64,000 bases of DNA from Streptomyces sp. NBC_01197 (GTDB lineage: Bacteria > Actinomycetota > Actinomycetes > Streptomycetales > Streptomycetaceae): positions 4,506,001-4,570,000 of the forward strand of contig NZ_CP108569.1 in the NCBI RefSeq assembly GCF_036010505.1, in the 5' to 3' direction. The notes beneath the pieces were generated by a model that worked only from the letters and a program-made list of their open reading frames with translations, had not been told where the DNA came from and ran no database searches. This document shows, in pieces, positions 33,497 through 42,420 of this stretch (its first letter is position 1; every line of letters starts with the position of its first letter). A program made the position numbers and the translations under genes.

Positions 33497-34263
33497 TGGA
33501 CCTTGTGACTACGACCCCCACCGCCCCGCCCTCCCTGGAGATCGCCGGCCTCGCGTACGCCTACCCCGACGGCCACCAAGCGCTCTTCGGGGTCGACCTG
33601 GCCGTCGAGCGCGGCCAGCGGGTCGCGCTGCTCGGGCCCAACGGCGCGGGCAAGACCACGCTCGTCCTGCACCTCAACGGCATCCTCACCGGCGGCGCCG
33701 GCACGGTCTCGGTGGCCGGGCTGCCGGTCGCCAAGGCCAACCTCGCGGAGATCAGGCGCCGCGTCGGCATCGTCTTCCAGGACCCCGACGACCAGCTGTT
33801 CATGCCGACGGTCCGCGAGGACGTCGCGTTCGGCCCGGCCGCCGCCGGGCTGCGCGGCCCGGAGCTGGAGGCGCGGGTCGTCGCTGCGCTCACCCAGGTC
33901 GGCATGGAGTCCTACGCGGACCGGCCCCCGCACCACCTCTCGTACGGCCAGCGCCGCCGCGTCGCGGTCGCGACCGTCCTCGCGATGGAGCCGGAGATCC
34001 TGGTCCTTGACGAGCCGTCGTCCAACCTCGACCCCGCCTCCCGCCGTGAACTCGCCGACATCCTGCGGTCGTTGGAGGTGACGGTGCTGATGGTGACGCA
34101 CGACCTGCCGTACGCGCTGGAGCTGTGCCCGCGCGCCGTGGTGCTCAGCGACGGCGTGATCGTCGGCGACGGCCCGACCGGGGACATCCTCGCGGACGAG
34201 ACGCTGATGCGGGCGCACCGGCTTGAGCTGCCGTTCGGCTTCAATCCCCGTGCGGTGGTCTGA
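33496..34263 (+). CDS. cbiO: ECF transporter ATPase CbiO
   Basis: ABC ATPase, 255 aa, powering the Co/Ni importer. Walker A GPNGAGKTTLVLHLNG near residue 50, Q-loop IVFQDPDDQLFMPTVREDVAFG (the DPDDQ signature of ECF ATPases), ABC signature HLSYGQRRRVAVATVLAM, Walker B ILVLDEPSSNLDP and H-switch MVTHDLPYALELC. The ATG shares one base with the cbiQ stop (TGATG). Faces the MFS gene at 35559-34330 tail to tail. Confidence 0.95.
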   Translation: MDLVTTTPTAPPSLEIAGLAYAYPDGHQALFGVDLAVERGQRVALLGPNGAGKTTLVLHLNGILTGGAGTVSVAGLPVAKANLAEIRRRVGIVFQDPDDQLFMPTVREDVAFGPAAAGLRGPELEARVVAALTQVGMESYADRPPHHLSYGQRRRVAVATVLAMEPEILVLDEPSSNLDPASRRELADILRSLEVTVLMVTHDLPYALELCPRAVVLSDGVIVGDGPTGDILADETLMRAHRLELPFGFNPRAVV

Positions 34264-34329
34264 GCCGCTGCCTGTCGGGGATCCGCAGCCTCCGGTCCTT
34301 CTGTACGAGAGGCGGTACGCCCCCGCCGG

Positions 34330-35559
34330 TCAGGCGCCGGCGCCCTTCCGGGTACGGCCGGCCGCCAGGCTCACCAGGACGGCGAGGGCCAGCAGCGCCA
34401 CCGCGCAGCTGAACACCTCCCCGGCGGGCCGCAGGCTGGTGGCGTGGATCAGTACGCCGACACCGATCGAGGGGACGGCGAGCATCGTGTAGAGGATCGC
34501 GAAGAACGTCGACACCGCGGCGCCCCGGTGCTCCGGATCGCTGCGGGTGGTGATGGTGCCGAGGCCGTAGCCGATGGCGATACCGGTCGCCAGACCGTTC
34601 ACCGCTGCGCCGACGATCAGCGCGGCCAGGGTCTCGGTCGCCATGGCGGTCGCGATGAGCGCCGCCGCTGCGATCAGCCCCACACAGGCCACGGTCAGCG
34701 CCGACCCGGACCCGATCCGGCGGATCAGCAGCTGTCCCAGCGCGGTGCAGACGAACGCGGTGAAGACGACGGCCCCGGTGAGCGTGTGATTCGTGTCGTG
34801 CAGCACGTCGCCGAGGAACAGCCCGGTCACGGCGGTGAGCACCCCGAGCACCGCGAAGCCGGTCCCGGTCACCATCGCCGACCGCAGGAAGTCCGAGCGG
34901 ATCTCCGCCGGGACGTGCAGCGGCTGGAGCCGGAAGGTGAAGCCGGTGCGGTGGCGGACGGTCTCCGGGGTGGCCGCAAGACCGGCGACGGCGAGTGCCG
35001 TGAGGACGAGCGAGACGGCCCACGGCGTACGCAGCGGGGAGGGCGCCGTATCGGCCAGCACCCCGGCGAGCAGCGGGCCGCAGGCCAGTCCGCCCATGTT
35101 GGCGAAGAGCGCCACCGTGGCGGGGCGCACCCTGCCGTCCGCCGGCATCAGCTCGGTGAGCGCGGCCGTGCCGGCGCCGGTCACCAGCGCAGCGGAGAAA
35201 CCGGAGAGCACCCGGCCGAACAGCAGGACCGGCACATCGGGGGCGACCAGGAAGACCACGGCGGCGCAGACGGACAGCACGGTCGCCGCCACCAGCACCG
35301 GGCGGCGCCCGATCTGGTCCGACAGCCGCCCGAAGGTCAGAAGCCCGACGACCACCCCGATCGCGTAGACGGCGAAGATCACGGTGACCGTGATGGGCGA
35401 GAAGCCGAAGTCGTTCTCGTACAGCGGGTAGAGGGGCGTGGGCACGGTGGTCCCCACCATCGTGATCCAGAAGGCGAAGGCCACCACGGGCACCGCGAAC
35501 CGCCGGGTGCCGCCCGGTTTCCCTGCCGGGGAGGCCGCACGGTCGGATGGGGTCGGCAT
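34330..35559 (-). CDS. MFS transporter
   Basis: 409-aa major facilitator protein, 12 helices. RFAVPVVAFAFWITMVGTTVPTPLYPLYENDFGFSP, the loop FGRLSDQIGRRPVLVAATVL and LLFGRVLSGFSAALVTGAGTAALTELMP are typical of drug-exporter-like MFS proteins. It is similar in pattern to the MFS protein at 42421-43755 (both have PTPLY.VY..FGF), but the substrate is unknown. ATG 35559. No regulator adjacent. Confidence 0.85.
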   Translation of the reverse strand: MPTPSDRAASPAGKPGGTRRFAVPVVAFAFWITMVGTTVPTPLYPLYENDFGFSPITVTVIFAVYAIGVVVGLLTFGRLSDQIGRRPVLVAATVLSVCAAVVFLVAPDVPVLLFGRVLSGFSAALVTGAGTAALTELMPADGRVRPATVALFANMGGLACGPLLAGVLADTAPSPLRTPWAVSLVLTALAVAGLAATPETVRHRTGFTFRLQPLHVPAEIRSDFLRSAMVTGTGFAVLGVLTAVTGLFLGDVLHDTNHTLTGAVVFTAFVCTALGQLLIRRIGSGSALTVACVGLIAAAALIATAMATETLAALIVGAAVNGLATGIAIGYGLGTITTRSDPEHRGAAVSTFFAILYTMLAVPSIGVGVLIHATSLRPAGEVFSCAVALLALAVLVSLAAGRTRKGAGA

Positions 35560-35772
35560 GGCGGGACCTGCTTTCCTCTACGGGGCCCGCACGGTCATCC
35601 GTGAGATCGCCGGGACGCAGCGGACTCTAGGCCGTCTCCTCCCGCCACACGGGACACCCACCCCTCCGGGTCACACGGAAGACCCACCCCCCCGGCACTC
35701 AGTGGCAGAGCCGCACCGCACCATGGACCCTGTACGCCAGTCCGGGCGTACAGCTAGATGTGGGAGCGCGAC

Positions 35773-36933
35773 GTGGTGGACGTCCAGGGCACAGTGGCGG
35801 ACGGATTCGAGGCGGTCCGGGACGCCTTCGTACGGAACTTCACGCACCGTGCGGAGCGCGGCGCCGCCGTCACCGTCTACCGCGACGGCCACAAGGTCGT
35901 CGACATCTGGGCCGGTACGAAGGACGTGGACGGCGCCGAGCCCTGGGCCCTGGACACCGCCCAGGTCGTCAGGTCCGCGACCAAGGGGGTGGCCGCCGCC
36001 GTCCCGCTGCTCCTGCACCAGCGCGGCCAGCTGGACCTCGACGCCCCGGTCTCCACGTACTGGCCGGAGTTCAAGGCGGGCGGCAAGGAACGCGCCCTCG
36101 TACGGCACTTCCTCGCCCACCGCGCCGGCGTCCCCCTCATCGACAGCCCCCTCACCCCCGCCGAGGCCATCGACGGGGTCTCCGGCCCGCGCGCCGTCGC
36201 CGCCCAGCAGGCCGTCTGGGAGCCCGGCACCGAGCACGGCTACCACGCGCAGACCTACAGCTGGCTGCTGAGCGAACTCGTCCGGCGGGTCACCGGCCGC
36301 ACCATCGGCCGCTGGATCGCCGAGGAGATCGCCCGCCCCCTCGACATCGACTTCTGGGTCGGCCTGCCCGCCGAGGAGGCACACCGCGTCGGCCGGATCG
36401 GCACCGTCGCCGCGCCGCCGGTCGGCAGCGGCCTCAAGCTCAAGCCGAAGCGGTCCGTCAGCGACGCGTACCAGGACCCGTCCTCGCTGACCAGCCGGGC
36501 CTTCGGCGCCATCGAGCCGTTCCCCGACGAGAACGATCCAGCCTACCGCGCCGCCGAACTCCCCGGCTCCGGCGGCATTTCCACCGCCCGCGCCCTGGCC
36601 CGCGTCTACGCCGCGATGATCGGCCACGTCGACAACGGCAACCGCCTCTTCGCCCCCGCCACCCTCGCCCTGGCCCGCAGCGAGGAGTCGTCCGGCCCGG
36701 ACCGCGTACTCGTCGTCAACACCCGCTTCGGCCTGGGCTTCATGCTGCACGGCCCGTCGGCCCCGCTGCTCGGCCCCGGCTCGTTCGGGCACCCCGGCCG
36801 GGGCGGCTCGCTCGGCTTCGCGGATCCGGAGTCGGGGGTCGCGCTGGGGTATGTGACCAATGCGCTCCAGAAGGGTGTCACCGCCGATCCTCGCGCCCAG
36901 GCCCTGGTCAGGGCGGTGCGCTCGGCGACATGA
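35773..36933 (+). CDS. Serine hydrolase, beta-lactamase family
   Basis: Class-C-beta-lactamase/EstB-type esterase fold, about 386 aa. The nucleophile motif SATKG (SxxK) lies near residue 72, the second motif region is HGYHAQTYSWLLSELVRR (tyrosine of the YxN-like motif), and GHPGRGGSLGFADPE replaces KTG. No signal peptide, so probably an intracellular esterase rather than a resistance enzyme. I prefer GTG 35773 (VVDVQGTVADGFEAVRDAF) because GGGAG lies 7 nt upstream; ATG 35758 is in frame. Confidence 0.85.
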   Translation: MVDVQGTVADGFEAVRDAFVRNFTHRAERGAAVTVYRDGHKVVDIWAGTKDVDGAEPWALDTAQVVRSATKGVAAAVPLLLHQRGQLDLDAPVSTYWPEFKAGGKERALVRHFLAHRAGVPLIDSPLTPAEAIDGVSGPRAVAAQQAVWEPGTEHGYHAQTYSWLLSELVRRVTGRTIGRWIAEEIARPLDIDFWVGLPAEEAHRVGRIGTVAAPPVGSGLKLKPKRSVSDAYQDPSSLTSRAFGAIEPFPDENDPAYRAAELPGSGGISTARALARVYAAMIGHVDNGNRLFAPATLALARSEESSGPDRVLVVNTRFGLGFMLHGPSAPLLGPGSFGHPGRGGSLGFADPESGVALGYVTNALQKGVTADPRAQALVRAVRSAT

Positions 36934-36940
36934 TCGGCGT

Positions 36941-37720
36941 ATGGATACCACGAGGCGGTTCGAGGGTTACGCGGTCCTGATCACCGGCGCGGGAAGGGGA
37001 ATCGGCGCGGCCACCGCCCGCCGCCTCACCGACGAGGGCGCCCGCGTCCTGGTCACCGACCTGGACGGCGACCGCGCGGAGAAGACGGCGGCGGCGCTGC
37101 CGGGCGCGCTGCCGTTCACCTGCGATGTCACCGACCGGTCCGCGGTGGAGGCGGCGGTGGCGTACGCGGTGGCCGAGTTCGGCGCACTCGACGTCCTGGT
37201 CAACAACGCGTACGCCTGCTCGCCGGACGCCCCGCTCTTCGAGGACGAGGACGACGCGTCCTGGCACCGCGACCTGGACGCCACGCTGAGCGGAGCGTTC
37301 CGTGTCTCGCGCGCCGCCATGCCGCATCTCGCGGCGGCGGGCGGACGGGGCGCGATCGTCAGCGTCGGCTCGGTCAACGGCTCCCAGGACTTCGGCAACC
37401 ACGCGTACAGCGCGGCGAAGGCGGGCCTGACCAGCCTGACCCGGACCCTCGCGGGCCACGCGGCGCCGCGCGGGGTCCGGGTCAACCTGGTGGCGCCGGG
37501 CACCATCCACACGGATGTGTGGGCGGCGCGCGATGCGGAGGCGGCCCTCGAAAAGGCCGCGAAACACTACCCGTTGGGCCGGGTGGGAGTGCCGGACGAC
37601 ATCGCGGCGGCGATCGCGTTCCTGGCGTCGCGGGACGCCGCGTGGATCACCGGGGTGACGCTGCCGGTGGACGGCGGCCTGCTGAGCAGCAACCTGGGGC
37701 TGCGGGACTCGCTGCGCTGA
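36941..37720 (+). CDS. Short-chain dehydrogenase/reductase
   Basis: Classical SDR of 259 aa. Cofactor site LITGAGRGIGAATARRLTDEG (residues 13-33), VTDLDGDRA (Asp after strand 2 favours NAD), VNNAYACSPDAP (NNA), serine in SVGSVNGSQ, and YSAAK with Tyr about 155 and Lys about 159. The C-terminus LPVDGGLLSS is usual. It follows the serine hydrolase by 7 bp and is probably co-transcribed. Substrate unknown. Confidence 0.88.
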   Translation: MDTTRRFEGYAVLITGAGRGIGAATARRLTDEGARVLVTDLDGDRAEKTAAALPGALPFTCDVTDRSAVEAAVAYAVAEFGALDVLVNNAYACSPDAPLFEDEDDASWHRDLDATLSGAFRVSRAAMPHLAAAGGRGAIVSVGSVNGSQDFGNHAYSAAKAGLTSLTRTLAGHAAPRGVRVNLVAPGTIHTDVWAARDAEAALEKAAKHYPLGRVGVPDDIAAAIAFLASRDAAWITGVTLPVDGGLLSSNLGLRDSLR

Positions 37721-37756
37721 CGGGCGGCAGATGCGTGAGGTGACCGGCCGCGTGCC

Positions 37757-37793
37757 AGCGGGCCCGGACCGGGGCTGCCGGTCCGGGCCCGCT
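37757..37793. terminator. Bidirectional hairpin between SDR and sedolisin genes
   Basis: Perfect 16-bp stem (37757-37772 with 37778-37793) and a 5-nt loop, all G/C except one A-T pair at each end. It lies between convergent genes, so it can stop transcription from both sides. No T-run. Confidence 0.8.
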
Positions 37794-37869
37794 GCGTTCG
37801 CGGTGCGGTGTTCACGTCGCCGTGGTCACCGTGTCGCCCCCGTGGGAGCGTTGAGCCGGATGGGGCGGG

Positions 37870-39117
37870 TTACTTGGTGAAGGCCGCGGTGCCGTTCGGC
37901 GTACCGAGGCCGGTCGGGCCGTCGTAGCCCTGGCCTGCCTTGCACAGGTAGTCGCTGCACGACCCGTTGGCCCCGCTGGTGACGTCGTTGAGGGAGCCGG
38001 TGTGGGCGTACGGGTACGAGGCGGGGGTGTCACTCGCGCCGGGGGTGCCGGCGAGAGCGTAGACGCCCGCGATGAACGGCGAAGCGGCGCTGGTGCCGCC
38101 ATAGACGTTCCAGCCGCTGGCCTGGTAGGTGTCGTAGACCGCGAGGCCGGTGGCCGGGTCGGCGACGGACGCCACGTCAGCGACGGCGCGCTTGGCGCAG
38201 TCGGCGTCCTTCTGCCAGGACGGCTTCGCGTCGTACTGCGAGCAGCCCGATCCCGCTCCCTCGCCGCCCGCGCTGGTGCCCCAGACGGACTCGGACCAGC
38301 CGCGCGTGCTGCTGTCCTTCTTGAGCGAGGTGCCGCCGACCGCGGTGACGTACTGGGAGGCGGCCGGGTACTCCACGCCGTAGCCGCTGTCACCGGAGCT
38401 CACGGTGATGGCGACGCCGGGGTGGTTGAAGTACTGGTCGTCCGCCTGCGTGTCGCTGGTGTCCTCGCTGCCGCCGTAGCTGTTGGAGACGTACTTGGCG
38501 CCCTGCTTGACGGCCTGGTTCACGGCCGCGCCGAGGTCGTCCATGCTGGCGGAGTTCGCCTCGACGAGCAGGATGTGGCACTGCGGGCAGGCCGCGCTGA
38601 CCATGTCGACGTCGAGGGAGATCTCCCCGGCCCAGCCGGCGTCGGGTGCCGGGTAGTTGGAGCCGCCGTCCTGGTCGGTCTTCGTGAAGCAGCCGTTGTC
38701 GGTGGTGCACGCGGGCAGGCCGTACTGGGACCGGTAACTGGCCAGGTCCTGCTCGGCGTTGGGGTCGTCGTTGGCGTCGACGATCGCGACCGTCTGGCCC
38801 GCGCCGCCGTCCTTGGGGAGGTTGTAGGCGGACTGCAGGTCGCTGGGGCCGTAGCCGGAGGGGGCGGCGTGGTGGCCGAGCGACTTCTGCTGCTTGATGT
38901 CGGTGCGGGCCACGGCGTTGCACGCCATGTAGCCGGGCTTGGTCGGATGTGAGCAGAGCCGGTGCGTGTGCACCGCGGATGCCGGTGCCGCGGAGCCCGT
39001 CGTCGCGAACGCGGACGCCTGCGAGGCGGCAACGAGGCCGCCGGATATGAGTGCTACCGCTGACAGCACGGCCGGTGCGCCGCGGCGCAGCAGACCGTTT
39101 CTGCGATGGGATTTCAA
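37870..39117 (-). CDS. Secreted S53 family peptidase (sedolisin)
   Basis: Sedolisin-type serine-carboxyl peptidase, 415 aa, exported: basic start KSHRRNGLLRR, hydrophobic core LSAVALISGGLVAAS and a likely cut after SQASA. Catalytic residues: Glu and Asp in GEISLDVDMV (about 166 and 170), Asp in TVSSGDSGYGVEYPA and Ser in YGGTSAASPFIAG (about 342). The usual large pro-domain is almost absent: only about 60 residues separate the signal from GYGPSDLQSAYNLP, so it may fold without the classic propeptide. Six or more cysteines suggest disulphides. TTG 39117 start behind GGAGG. Confidence 0.88.
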   Translation of the reverse strand: MKSHRRNGLLRRGAPAVLSAVALISGGLVAASQASAFATTGSAAPASAVHTHRLCSHPTKPGYMACNAVARTDIKQQKSLGHHAAPSGYGPSDLQSAYNLPKDGGAGQTVAIVDANDDPNAEQDLASYRSQYGLPACTTDNGCFTKTDQDGGSNYPAPDAGWAGEISLDVDMVSAACPQCHILLVEANSASMDDLGAAVNQAVKQGAKYVSNSYGGSEDTSDTQADDQYFNHPGVAITVSSGDSGYGVEYPAASQYVTAVGGTSLKKDSSTRGWSESVWGTSAGGEGAGSGCSQYDAKPSWQKDADCAKRAVADVASVADPATGLAVYDTYQASGWNVYGGTSAASPFIAGVYALAGTPGASDTPASYPYAHTGSLNDVTSGANGSCSDYLCKAGQGYDGPTGLGTPNGTAAFTK

Positions 39118-39184
39118 GGAGCTGCCCTCCGTGGGGGGTTGGGTGTCCGGGCGGACATCCGGGGGCGTTGTATGTCTTCTCGTA

Positions 39185-39200
39185 TGTCAAGTGCATGACA
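39185..39200. promoter_or_regulatory. Inverted repeat in the sedolisin/TrmB-like intergenic region
   Basis: TGTCA-AGTGCA-TGACA lies 68 bp upstream of the sedolisin start in the 273-bp divergent gap 39118-39390. It could be an operator, perhaps for the divergent TrmB-like regulator. The arms are short, so this is tentative. Confidence 0.3.
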
Positions 39201-39390
39201 ACGTACCTGGCAAGGCATTTATCCGGACAGAACGCCGCGGAGCCTGAGGGTGGCGCTGTTCACTCGACTGGTGCCACCCCGATGAGTGGTGGCTAAAAGA
39301 AAGCTATTCAATCGCTTGCCCAAGTGGCTACCGGGCGTTGGTAAAGCCTTTCTCTCGACTCGTGCCCCCTGGCATATACCTTGTGTTGCC

Positions 39391-40206
39391 ATGGAGTTGG
39401 AAGAAGGACCGATCAGCGATCTGGTGGCGCTCGGCTTGGCGCGGTACGAGGCACGTGTCTATCTCGCTCTCATCAGGCGCGATTCGTACACGGCCGCCGA
39501 GGTGGCCCGCGAGGCGGACGTACCGCGCCAGCGGGTCTACGACGTCCTGGACGCACTGGTGCGGCGTCGGCTCGTTGCCGCCCACCCCGGGCGGGTCGCC
39601 ATGTATTCCGCGGTCACCCCGGAACTGGCCGTAGCCCGCCTGATGGCACTGCAACGCGAGTCCGTGGACCGGTTGGAGCGGGTGTCGGAGGGGCTGGCCG
39701 CCGTGCTGCAGCCGGTCTGGTCCGACGGGCGGGTGCACACCGACCCGCTGGACTACATCGAGATCCTGCGCGATCCGAAGGCGATCGGCGAGCGCTTCGC
39801 CGACATCCAGCAGCAGGCCCAGCACGAGCTGTTGACCTTCTGCAAACCCCCGTTCGTCGCCCCCGAGGAGAACGCCGAAGGCATCAAGGTCGTCCGTCGG
39901 CTGCACCGGGCAGGGGGCACGGTCCGTGCCATCTACCTCGGCGACGCGCTGGACAACCCCGGGACCGTGGAGCACATACGGCGCTTCGCCGACGCGGGGG
40001 AGCAGGCCCGCTTCACCCCCGAACTGCCGCTGAAGCTGGTGGTCGCCGACTCTTCCCTGGTGCTGTGTGACATGCCCGACCCGGTGGCAGGCGCGGGCTC
40101 CACCACCACTCTGTTCATCGAGCACCCGGCGCTCGCGGGATGCCTGCGAATGGCGTTTCTGACGGTCTGGGAGGGCGCCACGGAGCGCTGCCTGCCGAGG
40201 CACTAG
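39391..40206 (+). CDS. TrmB-like helix-turn-helix regulator
   Basis: 271-aa regulator with an N-terminal TrmB-type winged helix: DLVALGLARYEARVYLALIRRDSYTAAEVAREADVPRQRVYDVLDALVRRRLV. The middle and C-terminal part (ALQRESVDRLERVSEGLAAVLQPVW, then a phospholipase-D-like effector domain with FADIQQQAQHELLTF and LPLKLVVADSSLVLCDMP) is the TrmB C-terminal region, which binds sugars in archaeal members. ATG 39391 has no good ribosome-binding site. Divergent from the sedolisin gene; a regulatory link is possible. Overlaps the convergent ClC gene by 4 bp at the 3' ends. Confidence 0.82.
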   Translation: MELEEGPISDLVALGLARYEARVYLALIRRDSYTAAEVAREADVPRQRVYDVLDALVRRRLVAAHPGRVAMYSAVTPELAVARLMALQRESVDRLERVSEGLAAVLQPVWSDGRVHTDPLDYIEILRDPKAIGERFADIQQQAQHELLTFCKPPFVAPEENAEGIKVVRRLHRAGGTVRAIYLGDALDNPGTVEHIRRFADAGEQARFTPELPLKLVVADSSLVLCDMPDPVAGAGSTTTLFIEHPALAGCLRMAFLTVWEGATERCLPRH

Positions 40207-41519
40207 CCCGGCGGGGTGAGCCGGGCCGACATGACATGGCAGACCACCACCGCCACGATCACCAGTGGCATGACAGTGAGGCCGTCATGTCCCAGTAGCA
40301 GCGTGGCCAGCATGACCGAGGTCATCGGCAGCCGGAGCAGCGCCACCGCCATCGCGCCCATCCCCATCGCGGCGGCGGAGACGAACGGCAGCCCCGGAAG
40401 GTGCGACAGCGCGATCCCGCCCGCGGCGCCGAGGAACAGCGCCGGGAAGATCGGGCCGCCGCGGAAGGCCGCGAGCGACACGCAGTAGGCGAGGCTCTTG
40501 CAGACGATGAGCAGCACCAGCGCGCCGAGGGAGTACGAACCGGTGCTGAGCAGGAGGTGCGGCAGCGCGCTCTGCCCGGAGAACAGCACGTCGGACGTTG
40601 CCTTGCCGGACCCTTCGGCGTACGCGATGGCCAGCCCCGCCACGGCCAGGCCGATCACCGGTGCCCACACCATCCGGCGCCGGTTCACGCCCGGTTGAAG
40701 CCGCAGTGCCACGCGCTGGACCCCCGTACCGAGGAACGCGGCGGCGACCCCGATCACCAGCGCGTACCCGAACTGGGCGATGTCGGGGCGCCCCACGTGG
40801 GGCAGGTTCGGGATGACCAGCGTTCCGACCCCGAAGCCCGCCCAGGTGCCCAGCCCGGTGAAGACCAGCGAGCCGACCCCGGCGGCCAGCAGCCCGGGGA
40901 CGAGCACGATCCCGAGCATCGGCCCGCCGAGCCCGGAAGCCTCCATCAGCAGAAAGGCCCCCACCAGCGGCGAACCCAGCAGCGCACTGATGGCCGCGAA
41001 ACTGCCGGCCGCCGCCACGAGCCCCTGCTCCGTCGCGGTGGAGCCGGGCCGCAGCAGCCGGAACGCGTAGAGGGCAACACCACCGCCCAGCGCGATCATG
41101 GGCGCCTCGGGCCCGACGACCGCACCGAGCGCGAGGGACGCGATGGCGGCCAGCAGGATGCCGGGCAGCTCGGCGGCGGGGGCGGTGCCCTTGGTCTTGA
41201 GCCCTTCGGCGGGCTGGTGACCGCCGTTGCCCGGCAGGTACCGCACGGTCAGCGCGACCAGCAGCCCGGCGAGCACGAGCATGGGCAGCGGCCACCAGAC
41301 AGGAGCACTGTCAAATCCGAGCGCGCGGGGCAGGTCGGTGAAGACGGCCTCCTGGAGGTCGTGGACGGCTACCAGGAAACCGTAGGCACCGGCCGAGAGC
41401 ACGACACCGAAGAGCGCGGTGACGACGAGGAGCTTGAGATAGCCCCTGTTCCGCAACGGCTTGAACGGGTCTGCGAGCAGGGCGGCTTGCTGGTCTGCGG
41501 CTGCCTCGTCCGCTGACAT
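40203..41519 (-). CDS. ClC-type chloride channel/transporter family protein
   Basis: 438-aa membrane protein of the ClC fold, about 11 hydrophobic segments. ALGAVVGPEAPMIALGGGVAL corresponds to the selectivity/gating motif GxEGP, here GPEAP, and keeps the gating glutamate. FAAISALLGSPLVGAFLLMEASG and FRGGPIFPALFLGAAGGIALSHL (GxFxP-like GPIFP) also match. The basic residue before the gate glutamate and its following Gly differ from the canonical motif, so ion specificity may differ. ATG 41519. Monocistronic. The 215 bp upstream show no recognisable site. Confidence 0.82.
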   Translation of the reverse strand: MSADEAAADQQAALLADPFKPLRNRGYLKLLVVTALFGVVLSAGAYGFLVAVHDLQEAVFTDLPRALGFDSAPVWWPLPMLVLAGLLVALTVRYLPGNGGHQPAEGLKTKGTAPAAELPGILLAAIASLALGAVVGPEAPMIALGGGVALYAFRLLRPGSTATEQGLVAAAGSFAAISALLGSPLVGAFLLMEASGLGGPMLGIVLVPGLLAAGVGSLVFTGLGTWAGFGVGTLVIPNLPHVGRPDIAQFGYALVIGVAAAFLGTGVQRVALRLQPGVNRRRMVWAPVIGLAVAGLAIAYAEGSGKATSDVLFSGQSALPHLLLSTGSYSLGALVLLIVCKSLAYCVSLAAFRGGPIFPALFLGAAGGIALSHLPGLPFVSAAAMGMGAMAVALLRLPMTSVMLATLLLGHDGLTVMPLVIVAVVVCHVMSARLTPPG

Positions 41520-41734
41520 CAGAGCGTCTCCTCAGGGCTGCTGCCCGGGCTCTCCGGGGCAGTCGACTGCCTGACGATAATGACAGTAAGGCTGACATAT
41601 CCGGGTATTAACGGGCTGCTCGGTGGAGCGTCTCGGCGCGCGCGTCGGACTCCACGTGGGGTGGCGGGCCCGCGTTACGGGGCGGGGTGCCCGGTACGCA
41701 GCCTCGCGATCCCGGCCGGCGTGCCGAGCGCCGC

Positions 41735-42328
41735 TCATGCCTCGGCGGATGCGCCCGTCGCTGCCGCGATCAGGGCTGCCGCCGCCGCGCGGGAGGTCGC
41801 GGCCACCGTGGAGTCGTGGTCCATCAGGGCGGAGATGCCGGCGCCGTCGTAGAGGAGTTGGAGCTGGTGGCCCAGGGTGTCGGGGTCGGCGGCGCCGGCC
41901 TCGGCGGCGAGGCGGGTGAAGAGTTCGCGCATCCAGCCGCGGAAGGCGTTCGCCGCTTCCTGGACCAGCCCGCCGGGGCTGGCCTCGGCGCCGGCGCGGA
42001 TGAAGACGCAGCCGTGGAAGTCGGGCCGGTCGAACTGCTGCCCCTGGGACTCGAAGACCGCCAGCATCTGCTCGCGGGGTGTGTCGCGCTCCGCGACGGC
42101 CCGGGTGATCCGGTCGGCGGTGCCCGCATGCCGGGTGTCGAGATACGCCCGGACGAGCTGCTCCTTGCCGCCGAAGGTGTTGTACAGCGACGCTTTGGCC
42201 ACGCCCGCGTGTTCGATGACCCGATCGATCCCGACGCTCTGCACGCCCTCGGCGTAGAACAGCTCGTTCGCGGCGGCGAGCAGGCGCTCACGCGCCGACG
42301 GCTTCGCGGTGCTCTGGGCACGCGCCAT
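41735..42328 (-). CDS. TetR/AcrR family regulator
   Basis: 197-aa regulator. HTH: SARERLLAAANELFYAEGVQSVGIDRVIEHAGVAKASLYNTFGGKEQLVRAYLD, the ASLYNTFGGKEQL form of TetR helix 3. The C-terminal part has FHGCVFIRAGAEAS, common in the QacR-like subgroup. ATG 42328 has AAGGAG 8 nt upstream. A perfect palindrome lies 16 bp upstream (42344-42357) and related sites lie in front of the adjacent MFS gene, so it should repress both genes. Confidence 0.92.
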   Translation of the reverse strand: MARAQSTAKPSARERLLAAANELFYAEGVQSVGIDRVIEHAGVAKASLYNTFGGKEQLVRAYLDTRHAGTADRITRAVAERDTPREQMLAVFESQGQQFDRPDFHGCVFIRAGAEASPGGLVQEAANAFRGWMRELFTRLAAEAGAADPDTLGHQLQLLYDGAGISALMDHDSTVAATSRAAAAALIAAATGASAEA

Positions 42329-42343
42329 GACGGTCACTCCTTC

Positions 42344-42357
42344 AGACAGATCTGTCT
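42344..42357. promoter_or_regulatory. TetR operator at its own promoter
   Basis: AGACAGATCTGTCT, a perfect 14-bp palindrome, starts 16 bp upstream of the TetR ATG. It shares the AGACAG/CTGTCT half-sites with the repeat at 43776-43827. Confidence 0.8.
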
Positions 42358-42420
42358 ACATTGTGCCCCGGCCGCGCCCCTCCGGCCGAGTCCGGCCGAG
42401 TCCCGACCGGAGGCCACCCC

